Assembly: GCF_019219025.1 (NCBI RefSeq)
Contig: NZ_JAHUWN010000019.1
Location: 62,001-126,000, forward strand
Direction of reading: 5' to 3'
DNA: 64,000 nt
Source of the DNA: Bacillus sp. sid0103
GTDB lineage: Bacteria > Bacillota > Bacilli > Bacillales_B > DSM-18226
This document shows positions 37,331 through 44,745 of the stretch, piece by piece. Within the stretch, counting starts at the first letter, position 1, and each line of letters opens with the position of its first letter. The position numbers and the translations under genes were made by a program. The notes under the pieces were generated by a model. That model worked only from the letters and a program-made list of their open reading frames with translations, was not told the DNA's origin and did no database searches.

Positions 37331-38538
37331 ACTCTTCTTTCTTTTTATCGAATCGAAAAAGAATAATCTTTATATTCTCCTTAATTTTGACTGTTTTCTT
37401 TCTAGCTGGTTGCTGGGATCGAAGAGAAGTGAATGATTTGGCCATCATTACTGCTGCTGGTATCGATAAAAAAACAGATAAGACGATTGAGTTAACCGCT
37501 CTTGTCTTTGTTCCAAAATCAGCAGGCGGGCAGCAGATGGGGGAAAGCGGTGGGGACGGCAGAGCAACAAAATTAGTGCGATCAGCAGAAGGGAATACAA
37601 TTGCTGACGCGATGTCTAAGCTTCAGCAAGAATTCCCACGCAAGTTATTTTGGGGGCACGATGATGTGTTTATCATCGATAAGGAATTATCTAATGAGGA
37701 TTTACGGCCGCATCTTGATTTTATCCTTCGTCATCCACAGCTTCGTGAACGTTCCCACGTATTTATTAGTCAGCAGAAAGTAAAAAAAATTCTGAGCCTT
37801 GAGCCCCCTTTAGAACGAAGTTTATCGGAAGTGCTCCGAGAATTAGCCGTTTTGAAAATTGGAATGGATATAACCGTGAAGGATTTGGCTCAAATGTTAA
37901 TCAGTGATTCAAAAGCTGCTGCTGTGCCCTATATCAAAATATTGCCTCCTCAATCAGGTTTGGGAAAAAAACAAACCATTGCCTATATTGTTGGTACAGC
38001 CGTGTTAAAAGAAGGAAAAATGGTTGGATATCTAGATGAGTCAGTGACAAGAGGAGTATTATGGCTAAGAAACGAAATAAAATTAGCAGTTGTCACGCTA
38101 AAACCAAAGGATGCGCAAGGCTTCATATCGTTGAATTTGCGTAGCAGCCACTCCAAGCTGGTACCGAAAATAAAAAATGGAAAATGGAAAATCACATTGA
38201 AAATAAATACTGAAGATGATATTATCCAAAACGCTACCAAATTAGACGTATTGAATCCTAAAGTGATCAAGACGCTAGAAAAAGACTTGGTAGAAAATAT
38301 TGATCAGAGAGTGGAAATGGCGTTAAGCCTGGTTCAAAATGACATGAATGCCGATATTATTGGATTTGCAGATGCTTTTCATCGTGCCTATCCTGAAATT
38401 TATGAAAAACACAAGAACAAGTGGGACGATATTTTTCAAAATATTGAGGTAACGATTGAAACCAGAGCGAGGGTTCATAGACCTGGTATGGTTACCACTC
38501 CCTCGGCAATTCCAAATGAAGAGGTGGAGAATGAGTGA
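37327..38538 (+). CDS. Spore germination receptor subunit C, lipoprotein Ger(x)C
   Basis: A 403-residue lipoprotein. Residues 13-32 form a hydrophobic signal ending in lipobox LAGC, followed by the diagnostic WDRREVNDLAII of Ger(x)C proteins. The soluble domain lies between the spore membrane and cortex. It overlaps subunit B by 4 bp and the small D-type gene by 4 bp. Confidence 0.93.
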   Translation: MNSSFFLSNRKRIIFIFSLILTVFFLAGCWDRREVNDLAIITAAGIDKKTDKTIELTALVFVPKSAGGQQMGESGGDGRATKLVRSAEGNTIADAMSKLQQEFPRKLFWGHDDVFIIDKELSNEDLRPHLDFILRHPQLRERSHVFISQQKVKKILSLEPPLERSLSEVLRELAVLKIGMDITVKDLAQMLISDSKAAAVPYIKILPPQSGLGKKQTIAYIVGTAVLKEGKMVGYLDESVTRGVLWLRNEIKLAVVTLKPKDAQGFISLNLRSSHSKLVPKIKNGKWKITLKINTEDDIIQNATKLDVLNPKVIKTLEKDLVENIDQRVEMALSLVQNDMNADIIGFADAFHRAYPEIYEKHKNKWDDIFQNIEVTIETRARVHRPGMVTTPSAIPNEEVENE

Positions 38539-38762
38539 AATGGGGCATGTTCGCAGGGAATAGCATCATTGTAATACTGATCGTTTTATTCGAATGGCCA
38601 AAAATGAAACCAAACCAGAAAAAGGAAAAAGCTGCCTTAGTTACCCTTTCTCTTTTAGGATTGCTCCTAGCTCAATTGTTGGTTTTTTTTCCAGATCTAC
38701 CAGGTCCGACTCAGTTCATTGATCGTCTATTTAGACCGTTAGGAAAATTGCTCGAGGAATGA
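38535..38762 (+). CDS. Small two-helix D-type subunit of germinant receptor operon
   Basis: A 75-residue protein with two hydrophobic segments (about 5-20 and 36-55) separated by a basic loop. Small two-helix D proteins accompany some GerA-family operons and modulate receptor activity. It starts with GTG, overlapping the stop of subunit C (GTGA). Position and topology rather than sequence recognition support the call. Confidence 0.7.
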   Translation: MKWGMFAGNSIIVILIVLFEWPKMKPNQKKEKAALVTLSLLGLLLAQLLVFFPDLPGPTQFIDRLFRPLGKLLEE

Positions 38763-38814
38763 TTCGGGTGATGGCAGACAGGCCCTGGTTGGAACAGATA
38801 AAAGGTCATTGATC

Positions 38815-39125
38815 ATGTCATCTCTCGACATACTTCTCGGGTATTTAGAAGGATAAACTTAGGAATGGAGTGCGCTGAGCCAATTTTTAATCAAACGTTT
38901 GGTTAGTTGCGAAAAGGCAGGGGGTTAATAGAATCATGGAAGTTTGCGAGAAACCCATCTGATTTTGTAAAAAGATGGGTTATTTCCTGCGGAATTTTCC
39001 AGCGAGTCTCGACAATCTTCTTGCTCTCTTTTTAGGTGAAGTTCTTATCCATCAGTACATGCAGTTGTTTCAATCAAACGTTTGATTAGTATAGCCTATT
39101 TGGAATTTGGTCGAAAGTGTGTCGG
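38815..39125. repeat. Dispersed ~310-bp element, copy 1
   Basis: Two tandem degenerate half-units of ~184 bp, each with TCGACA near its left part (38825, 39009) and the palindrome CAAACGTTTG near its right end (38892-38901, 39075-39084). In between lies a hairpin in which AACCCATC pairs with GATGGGTT (about 38952-38983), flanked by GAAA/TTTC. Copies at 42705 and 56885 share this layout. It fills most of the gap 38763-39175, where no gene is visible. Confidence 0.8.
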
Positions 39126-39175
39126 TACGTGACGGAAGAGGATAGTGATGGTTAGATGCCTAATCTGAGAAAAAG

Positions 39176-39207
39176 AAAAAAACCACGCTGTTGACCAGCA
39201 TAGTTTT
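39176..39207 (-). terminator. Terminator of the small minus-strand gene
   Basis: On the minus strand AAAACTATGCTG pairs with CAGCGTGGTTTT (two G-T pairs), followed by T. Confidence 0.75.
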
Positions 39208-39221
39208 GATGGTTTTGGGCG

Positions 39222-39461
39222 TTATCCCGCAAACGCTTTCATCGATTTAAGTAAATCTTTGACCGCTTGTTTGGCACTCTCTTTTTTACTTTTTTGAAAT
39301 CCGGTTCCTGTTAAAGACTCATGGCATAGAAAGGAGTTGGTTGCAAAGCTTTTGTAACCGTTCGGAACGGTGAAAATTTCTACTGTAATGGTCAATCTCT
39401 TGCCTGTGTAGATTTTAATAATCTCGACCTCGTCACATTTGATCTTTGTTACCACTCGCAT
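39222..39461 (-). CDS. Hypothetical 79-residue protein
   Basis: A small basic protein with a well-placed ribosome site (GGAGGAGAGG) before its ATG on the minus strand and a terminator behind it, so it is likely real. The N-terminal two thirds are beta-rich. The C-terminus (KSKKESAKQAVKDLLKSM) resembles the last helix of a double-stranded-RNA-binding domain (AK-A--LL), but the protein is too diverged to assign. It stands alone between a repeat element and a convergently spaced MFS gene. Confidence 0.6.
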   Translation of the reverse strand: MRVVTKIKCDEVEIIKIYTGKRLTITVEIFTVPNGYKSFATNSFLCHESLTGTGFQKSKKESAKQAVKDLLKSMKAFAG

Positions 39462-39579
39462 ATTCTAACCTCTCCTCCATAAAGGCTGCCGAATTCACTA
39501 TACCTTTAAAAAGTATACGTTAAAAAACATCCCACTGAACAATTATGATGTGACAATAATCGAAAGTTTTTGTTGATCA

Positions 39580-39607
39580 GGGGACGGTTCAGATGAGAAC
39601 CGTCCCC
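39580..39607. terminator. GGGGACGGTTC hairpin downstream of the MFS gene
   Basis: GGGGACGGTTC pairs perfectly with GAACCGTCCCC around a 6-nt loop. It belongs to the same repeat family as 2862, 49952 and 56802. It sits ten bases after the MFS stop (minus strand) and may serve as its terminator, though a T-run is lacking. Confidence 0.5.
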
Positions 39608-39616
39608 GTGGAGTTT

Positions 39617-40822
39617 CTACTGCTTCGGTTTTTGTTGCCGAGCACCCAAAATAGTTAATAGGATCCCAACAATTGTTACCAGTGATGCCACCCACGGAAC
39701 AGCCGGAAGGCCGCCGCCGATTTCCATATCAATCACGACTCCCCCGATATAGGCACCAAGCGCATTACCAAGGTTGAAGGCAGCGATGTTTAATGTAGAC
39801 GCTAAGGTAGGTGCCTCTTTAGCGGTATTCAGCATGTGCAGCTGCAATCCAGGAACTGTTCCAAATGCGGCAATCCCAAATAAAAATATTGTTACCAGCG
39901 TCAATAGTTTAGATTGATCGGTTAGGCTGAAGAGAGCCAGGACAATCGCTAACAGGATAAGAATTCCAATTAGTGACGGCAGTAACTTTCTATCAGCCCA
40001 TCTTCCTCCATAAATATTCCCGATAGTAATACCGACACCGAATAATACGAGAATGTATGAAACCGATTTTGGTGAGAATCCTGTGATATCTACCAAAATG
40101 GGAGTGATGTACGTAAAGGCAGTAAAGACTCCTCCAAAACCAAATACCGTCATCAAGAGTGCGACATGAACCGTTGGTCGCCGTAAAACCCCGAGCTCCT
40201 GGCGTAAACTAGAGGCGGACATTTTCACTTTTGGTACCATTAGAGCGATTCCAACCAGAGCGATAATACCAATGATGGTAATCGACCAAAATGTTGATCG
40301 CCAGCCATATGCCTGTCCTAGGAATGTCCCAATGGGAACGCCTAAAATATTGGCTAACGTTAACCCGGTAAACATAATCGCTATCGCCCCTGCACGTTTT
40401 TCTTTCGGAACCAGTTCTGCGGCGATCACTGAACCTACTCCAAAGAAAGAACCGTGGGTTAATGCTGCCAAGATGCGCGCCACCATTAAAATAGAATAAT
40501 TAGGTGCTAGAGCCGCTAACGCGTTCCCTGAAATGAAAAGGATCATAAGGAAAAGTAAAAGTTGCTTCCGTTTCATTTTATGAGTGGCTACGGTGATGAT
40601 GGGAGCGCCGATTGCAACTCCTAACGCATATCCAGTAACAAGCATACCAGCCATGGGGATGGAGACGTGCAGGCTAGAAGCCACATCTGGGAGTAATCCC
40701 ATAATGATAAACTCAGTTAAACCAATGGCAAATGCACCTAGAGTAAGGGCATATAGAGCTACTGTTGAGCTATTGGATGTTGAAGCATTTGTTGTATTGT
40801 GGCTAATGTTCATTAAGCCCAT
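39617..40822 (-). CDS. MFS efflux transporter, DHA1 family (YtbD/AraJ-like)
   Basis: A 401-residue twelve-helix major facilitator. The family motif is recognisable: LTEFIIMGLLPDVA in helix 1, and the helix 2-3 loop with KMKRKQLL. The group (AraJ, YtbD, NepI-like) exports sugars, nucleosides or drugs. The start at 40822 was chosen because AAAGGAGGG is suitably spaced; an upstream in-frame start at 40861 lacks one. It lies 63 bp downstream of the DJ-1/PfpI gene on the same strand and is probably co-transcribed with it. Confidence 0.82.
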   Translation of the reverse strand: MGLMNISHNTTNASTSNSSTVALYALTLGAFAIGLTEFIIMGLLPDVASSLHVSIPMAGMLVTGYALGVAIGAPIITVATHKMKRKQLLLFLMILFISGNALAALAPNYSILMVARILAALTHGSFFGVGSVIAAELVPKEKRAGAIAIMFTGLTLANILGVPIGTFLGQAYGWRSTFWSITIIGIIALVGIALMVPKVKMSASSLRQELGVLRRPTVHVALLMTVFGFGGVFTAFTYITPILVDITGFSPKSVSYILVLFGVGITIGNIYGGRWADRKLLPSLIGILILLAIVLALFSLTDQSKLLTLVTIFLFGIAAFGTVPGLQLHMLNTAKEAPTLASTLNIAAFNLGNALGAYIGGVVIDMEIGGGLPAVPWVASLVTIVGILLTILGARQQKPKQ

Positions 40823-40885
40823 TTGGAACCCTCCTTTTCTAATAGAGAAGGAGACTGACATTTCCTCTATCAGTCTCCCTATTTA

Positions 40886-41545
40886 TTAACCTAATTTTTC
40901 AATTACTGCTTTTGTTACAGCTAATGTAGACTGCGGGTTTTGCCCAGTAATTAAATTCCCGTCTACTTCGTAATGAGTAGACCAGTTTGGAGCAGCCACA
41001 AAAATAGCCCCTAATTCACGAAGTTTACTTTCCAAAAGGAATGGAAGTTGCTGGGCAAGGCCAGTATCTGCCTCTTCTCGGTCTGTAAAGGCGTTCACTC
41101 GTTTACCAGCAACAAGAGACTGCCCATTCGATAATGTCGCACCAACCAATCCGGCAGGTCCATGACAAACAGCAGCGACAATCTTGTTTCCTTCAAAGAA
41201 GTCACGTAACAATTCTTGAAGTTTTTTGTGATCAGGAAGATCAAACATAGTTCCATGACCTCCTGGCAGGAAAATAGCATCGAAACTTTGGTGAGAAATT
41301 TCATCCAGTTTCAATGTGTCCTGTAAATACTTTGCTGTATCTAAAAACTCTTGCGGTGTCGTTGCATCTACACTGCCCGGGTCGACTGTACTTTTTCCTC
41401 CAAGGGGACTTGCCACGGTCACTTCGTACCCTTTCTTTGTGAACTCGATATATGCTTCAGCAAACTCGGATAACCAAATTCCCGTCTGCTTTTCTTCATT
41501 TATTTCTCTATGGTTTGTGACAACCATTAAAATCTTTCTAGACAT
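40886..41545 (-). CDS. DJ-1/PfpI family protein (Hsp31-like class I glutamine amidotransferase fold)
   Basis: A 219-residue protein with the nucleophile elbow AAVCHGPAGL (catalytic cysteine) and the conserved FLPGGHGTMFDLPD loop with the glutamate partner upstream. Members act as glyoxalase III, chaperones or stress proteins. A GGAGG ribosome site precedes ATG. It lies with an MFS gene and downstream of a LysR gene on the same strand; a terminator separates it from the LysR gene, so they are separate transcripts. Response to reactive carbonyl or solvent stress is a guess from family knowledge. Confidence 0.88.
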   Translation of the reverse strand: MSRKILMVVTNHREINEEKQTGIWLSEFAEAYIEFTKKGYEVTVASPLGGKSTVDPGSVDATTPQEFLDTAKYLQDTLKLDEISHQSFDAIFLPGGHGTMFDLPDHKKLQELLRDFFEGNKIVAAVCHGPAGLVGATLSNGQSLVAGKRVNAFTDREEADTGLAQQLPFLLESKLRELGAIFVAAPNWSTHYEVDGNLITGQNPQSTLAVTKAVIEKLG

Positions 41546-41664
41546 AAGTGATGACCTCCATAAAGTATTTTTGTTACATTTGCTATTCTAATCCCGTTGA
41601 ATCTATAAAACAAATTATGTTTTTATGGGTTATGTATAAATAAATTTATAGATGGGGTGATAAC

Positions 41665-41700
41665 AAAAAAATCATTCAGAAGTAAACTGAATGACTTTTT
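41665..41700 (-). terminator. Terminator of the LysR gene
   Basis: AGTCATTCAG pairs with CTGAATGA(C/T) around a 7-nt loop with T-runs on both sides; it could work in both directions. Confidence 0.85.
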
Positions 41701-41704
41701 ATGG

Positions 41705-42577
41705 TTATTTTTCACCCAGAAATAACTTCTTTATATGATATATTTCAGGGAGATGTTTATTTTTGGTTTTGTAGGCAATATATAATTCGTTCGTTACTTT
41801 GAGTTCATCGAAAATGATTTTTGATTTTTCCTCATCCATGGAATTCCTTAAGATATAGGTTGGAATTAAACTAAGTCCCGCGCCTTGTTCGATTGTCTTG
41901 AGAATAAGATGTAAATTAGGAATGACATGAGTTGGTTTTATGGAAGGTCTTTTTTTAAAGTGCTCTCGCCATAGTCTTCGAATAATAGGTAAATCCAGTC
42001 CATAACTAATCCATTTTTGAGAAAAAAGCCATTGTTCTTTCCATTTCTGGTCATCATGATGGGGTATTTCCATTTGTTTCGGTGCAACAATGACAAATTC
42101 CTCATCACATAATTTTATATACTCAATGCCCGGCGTTTGTGACTTTTGAGAAGTAATCAGGATATCGACGGTGTCTTCCTTTAATAGTTCTAACAATTGA
42201 TCAGCCGTTCCAAAGTGAGAAACGGTACAGGTGTTGTATTCGGGAAGTTGTGGAAGTATATTCTCGTAATAATATTCAATGGCAGACCCAATCCTGATAA
42301 TGGAGAGAGTAGGTAACGAAGTAGAATGAAAACGTAAACTAGTCTCCTCTAAAGACTCAATAAGAGGTGCTACTTGTGAATATAATTCCTTTCCCCTTTC
42401 GGTAGGAATCATTTTTCGAGAAGTTCTAGTAAATAAGGGCTCTCCAACTTCTGCTTCTAATGAAGCCAAGTGCTGACTCATTGCTGGTTGCGTCATAATG
42501 CGCGTTTTCGCTGCTTCCGAAACCGAATTGTATTTATAGATATAAATAAAGCTTCTATACCATTCAAAATCGACCAT
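41705..42577 (-). CDS. LysR family transcriptional regulator
   Basis: A 290-residue LysR-type regulator with an N-terminal winged helix-turn-helix (about 1-65; AAKTRIMTQPAMSQHLASLE as recognition helix) and a periplasmic-binding-like effector domain. ATG is preceded by AAAGGAG. It lies upstream of the DJ-1/MFS pair on the same strand and may regulate that pair. The effector is unknown. Confidence 0.88.
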   Translation of the reverse strand: MVDFEWYRSFIYIYKYNSVSEAAKTRIMTQPAMSQHLASLEAEVGEPLFTRTSRKMIPTERGKELYSQVAPLIESLEETSLRFHSTSLPTLSIIRIGSAIEYYYENILPQLPEYNTCTVSHFGTADQLLELLKEDTVDILITSQKSQTPGIEYIKLCDEEFVIVAPKQMEIPHHDDQKWKEQWLFSQKWISYGLDLPIIRRLWREHFKKRPSIKPTHVIPNLHLILKTIEQGAGLSLIPTYILRNSMDEEKSKIIFDELKVTNELYIAYKTKNKHLPEIYHIKKLFLGEK

Positions 42578-42704
42578 ATAAAAAATCTCCTTTATTTCTA
42601 AGTGGGAGGATAACGAGAATTGTTTTTTGATAATCCTATACTAAAATCTTCTGGGTGTCACGCTTCGATAGTATAAGTTTCTTTTTAAAAGAGGCAGGTT
42701 GTAA
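42578..42704. other. Upstream region of LysR gene
   Basis: No gene seen. The minus-strand promoter of the LysR gene should lie here. From 42705 onward the spacer is filled by repeats up to 43757. Confidence 0.5.
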
Positions 42705-42976
42705 GAAGACAACTGTCGACATTCTTTTCACGCATTTGCATGGGAAAAGCCAGGAATGGAAGGACCCGAGGCTGTTTTTAATCAAACGTTTGGTTAGTTT
42801 CGAAATGGCGGGATGTTAATAGAATAATGGAAGTTTGCGAGAAACCCATCTGATTTTGTAGAAAGGTGGGTTATTTCCTGCGGAATTTTCGAGCGTGATT
42901 CGACAAGCTTCTTGCTTCCTATGCAGGTAAAATGATTTTCCATCAGTACTTGCAGCCGTTTCAACCAAACGTTTTG
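42705..42976. repeat. Dispersed ~310-bp element, copy 2 (right end replaced by minisatellite)
   Basis: TCGACA at 42716 and 42900, CAAACGTTTG at 42783-42792 and the altered CAAACGTTTTG at 42966-42976. The stem here is AACCCATC with GGTGGGTT, in which one pair is G-T. The element breaks off at its second palindrome, where the 51-bp minisatellite begins. Confidence 0.8.
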
Positions 42977-43480
42977 TCCATCGGAGCGCTTACGATAGAC
43001 ATTTTTCCAGATTTCCCATGAGTTTTGTCCATCGGAGCGCTTACGATAGACATTTTTCCGGATTTCCCATGAGTTTTGTCCATCGGAGAGCTTACGATAG
43101 ACATTTTTCCAGTTTTCCTATGGGTTTTGTTCATCGGAACCCTTACGATAGACATTTTTCTGGATTTCCCATGAGTTTTGTCCATCGGAACCCTTACGAT
43201 AGACATTTTTCCAGTTTTCCTATGGGTTTTGTCCATCGGAACCCTTACGATAGACATTTTTCTGGATTTCTCATGAGTTTTGTCCATCGGAGCGCTTACG
43301 ATAGACATTTTTCCAGTTTTCCTATGAGTTTTGTTCATCGGAACCCTTACGATAGACATTTTTCTGGATTTCTCATGAGTTTTGTCCATCGAAGAGCTTA
43401 CGATAGACATTTTTCCGGATTTCTCATGAGTTTTGTCCATCGGAGCGCTTACGATAGACATTGGACCGTAAACAAGCATG
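42973..43480. repeat. 51-bp minisatellite, ten units
   Basis: Ten units start at about 42973, 43023, 43074, 43125, 43176, 43227, 43278, 43329, 43379 and 43430. Each reads TTTTGTCCATCGG, a variable hexamer (AGCGCT, AGAGCT or AACCCT), TACGATAGACATTTTTC, and a short tail. The core ATCGGAGCGCTTACGAT is nearly palindromic. Both strands are open through the array because the unit has no stop codon (17 codons), but the changes between units alter residues freely, so coding is doubtful. Confidence 0.9.
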
Positions 43481-43529
43481 TAAAACCCATAATTATTTAA
43501 CATTAACCAATTTCCACTTCATAACACAA

Positions 43530-43551
43530 AAACAACCTTTTTTAGGTTGTC
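43530..43551 (-). terminator. Hairpin with T-run after the 5S-like relic
   Basis: On the minus strand GACAACCT pairs with AGGTTGT followed by TTTTGT. It lies directly downstream of the 5S-like sequence at 43560-43604, as a terminator would at the end of an rRNA operon. Confidence 0.6.
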
Positions 43552-43559
43552 TTAGATGT

Positions 43560-43604
43560 GCCTGGCAACGTTCTACTCTCACAAGGACGCGTGTCCCAAC
43601 TACC
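43560..43604 (-). pseudogene. Relic of the 3' end of a 5S rRNA gene
   Basis: Read on the minus strand, GGTAGTTGGGACACGC continues to TGTGAGAGTAGAACGTTGCC and AGGC. This parallels the 3' third of Bacillus 5S rRNA (GGTAGT...TGTGAGAGTAGGACGCCGCC...). Only ~45 bp are present and there are several changes, so it is a fragment, not a gene. A terminator-like hairpin follows it. No 16S or 23S sequence is seen nearby. Confidence 0.5.
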
Positions 43605-43652
43605 TTAACGGAATTGAAATCGCCCAGGTCTAATAGAGTGTTGTTTCATTAA

Positions 43653-43757
43653 TTCGCCCATTGAAACATAAGATTCGCTCATAAAAGCCCAAAATTCGCT
43701 CATTATGACCCCAGATTCGCTCATTGAACCTGGAAATTCGCCCATTGAATAGATAAA
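43653..43757. repeat. 21-bp array, TTCGCYCATT type, five units (copy A)
   Basis: Units begin at 43653, 43674, 43695, 43716 and 43737, exactly 21 bp apart. Each has a constant ~10-bp core (TTCGCCCAT or TTCGCTCAT) and ~11 bp of variable sequence. The array at 59431 carries the same variable parts in the same order. The stretch 43758-43943 holds no gene; TATAAT at 43867 may be the -10 of the next gene. Confidence 0.85.
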
Positions 43758-43943
43758 CCGTTAAATAAATCTTAGTTCCCCGGATTTAGATTTTGGAGCT
43801 TTGAAATGAAATGCTGCTGTCATATCAGAATAATCTGTTTGAAATAATTACCCCTTCTTTTTGTTCTATAATATGTATGATTGCAAGTATAGAATTTTGG
43901 ATGTCCTTTACTAAGGGATATTTAATAGAAAGGGAGTGTTTAA

Positions 43944-44564
43944 ATGGATTTATGCACAAATTGTGGTGAAAAATTAAATGAATCTAGTAGATTCTGTCCA
44001 TACTGCGGTTCGAGGGTTGCAATAGATCAGAAGAACATGCCCTCAGTCCAAGAAACGCGCATTGAAATAAAGAAAAATCGTTCAAAAACGAGATTATTAG
44101 TTGGACTCGGATCGATTATAGGTTTGCTGCTTGTCATAAGCGTAACCTTAATGGTTAAAGATTTTTATAAGCCTGAACCTAAATCGAATGTAACAGCTAC
44201 AAAAACAATTGATCAATCAAAAGATAAAGATGTAGAAAATATAGATCAAGCTAGTCATGATCAACCTTCAACTGAAGAAAAAAAACAAGAAAGTTCAAAT
44301 CTTTCCTCTTCAGAACATATTTTGCCTGCTAGTGATAAGAGGATGATGAGTGAAGAAGACATTGCTAATCTTACAAAAGGGCAGCTGCGTTTAGCGAGAA
44401 ATGAGATCTACGCGCGTCATGGGTATGTCTTTAAATCACAGGATTTACAAACATATTTTTCGGGTAGATCATGGTATCATCCAGACCATACCTTTGATGG
44501 CTCTTTAAATGAAATAGAAAAAGAAAATGTAGACTTCATAAAGGCGAGAGAGGACAGTCTTTAG
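43944..44564 (+). CDS. Zinc-ribbon membrane protein with YARHG domain
   Basis: A 206-residue protein. An N-terminal zinc ribbon, CTNCGEKLNESSRFCPYCGS (residues 4-23), precedes a single membrane helix at about 51-70. A long Lys/Glu/Ser-rich linker leads to a C-terminal YARHG domain (LARNEIYARHGYVF, about 150-163, to the end). The ribbon should be cytoplasmic and the YARHG domain extracellular. YARHG domains are found in surface proteins of Firmicutes, with a suspected binding role. It is a single-gene unit with an AGAAAGGGAG ribosome site. No partner gene is evident. Confidence 0.85.
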   Translation: MDLCTNCGEKLNESSRFCPYCGSRVAIDQKNMPSVQETRIEIKKNRSKTRLLVGLGSIIGLLLVISVTLMVKDFYKPEPKSNVTATKTIDQSKDKDVENIDQASHDQPSTEEKKQESSNLSSSEHILPASDKRMMSEEDIANLTKGQLRLARNEIYARHGYVFKSQDLQTYFSGRSWYHPDHTFDGSLNEIEKENVDFIKAREDSL

Positions 44565-44745
44565 TGAAGATTATCGTTAGATGTGGTGAAAATGTTTTAG
44601 TGTGCTTCAGAGTGCTTCGTTAGAAAAAGCAACTGAAATCATTATTCTTCTAAAGTAATTCGGATACTACTTTGCCTTGTTCCAATTGAATAGATGTCAA
44701 AAGAAAGATACACTTACTATATCGTTATTTGGAGCAGGTGCAAGA

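Noticed and set aside
42961..43503. Open frames of 160-180 codons on both strands encoding 17-residue repeats
   Set aside because: The 51-bp unit simply lacks stops, so both strands are open; there is no good ribosome site, and the unit differences are mostly amino-acid changing.
43653..43757. CRISPR-like array (constant and variable segments alternating)
   Set aside because: Cores of ~10 bp and spacers of ~11 bp are far too short, the spacers are duplicated in a second array, and no cas genes are present.
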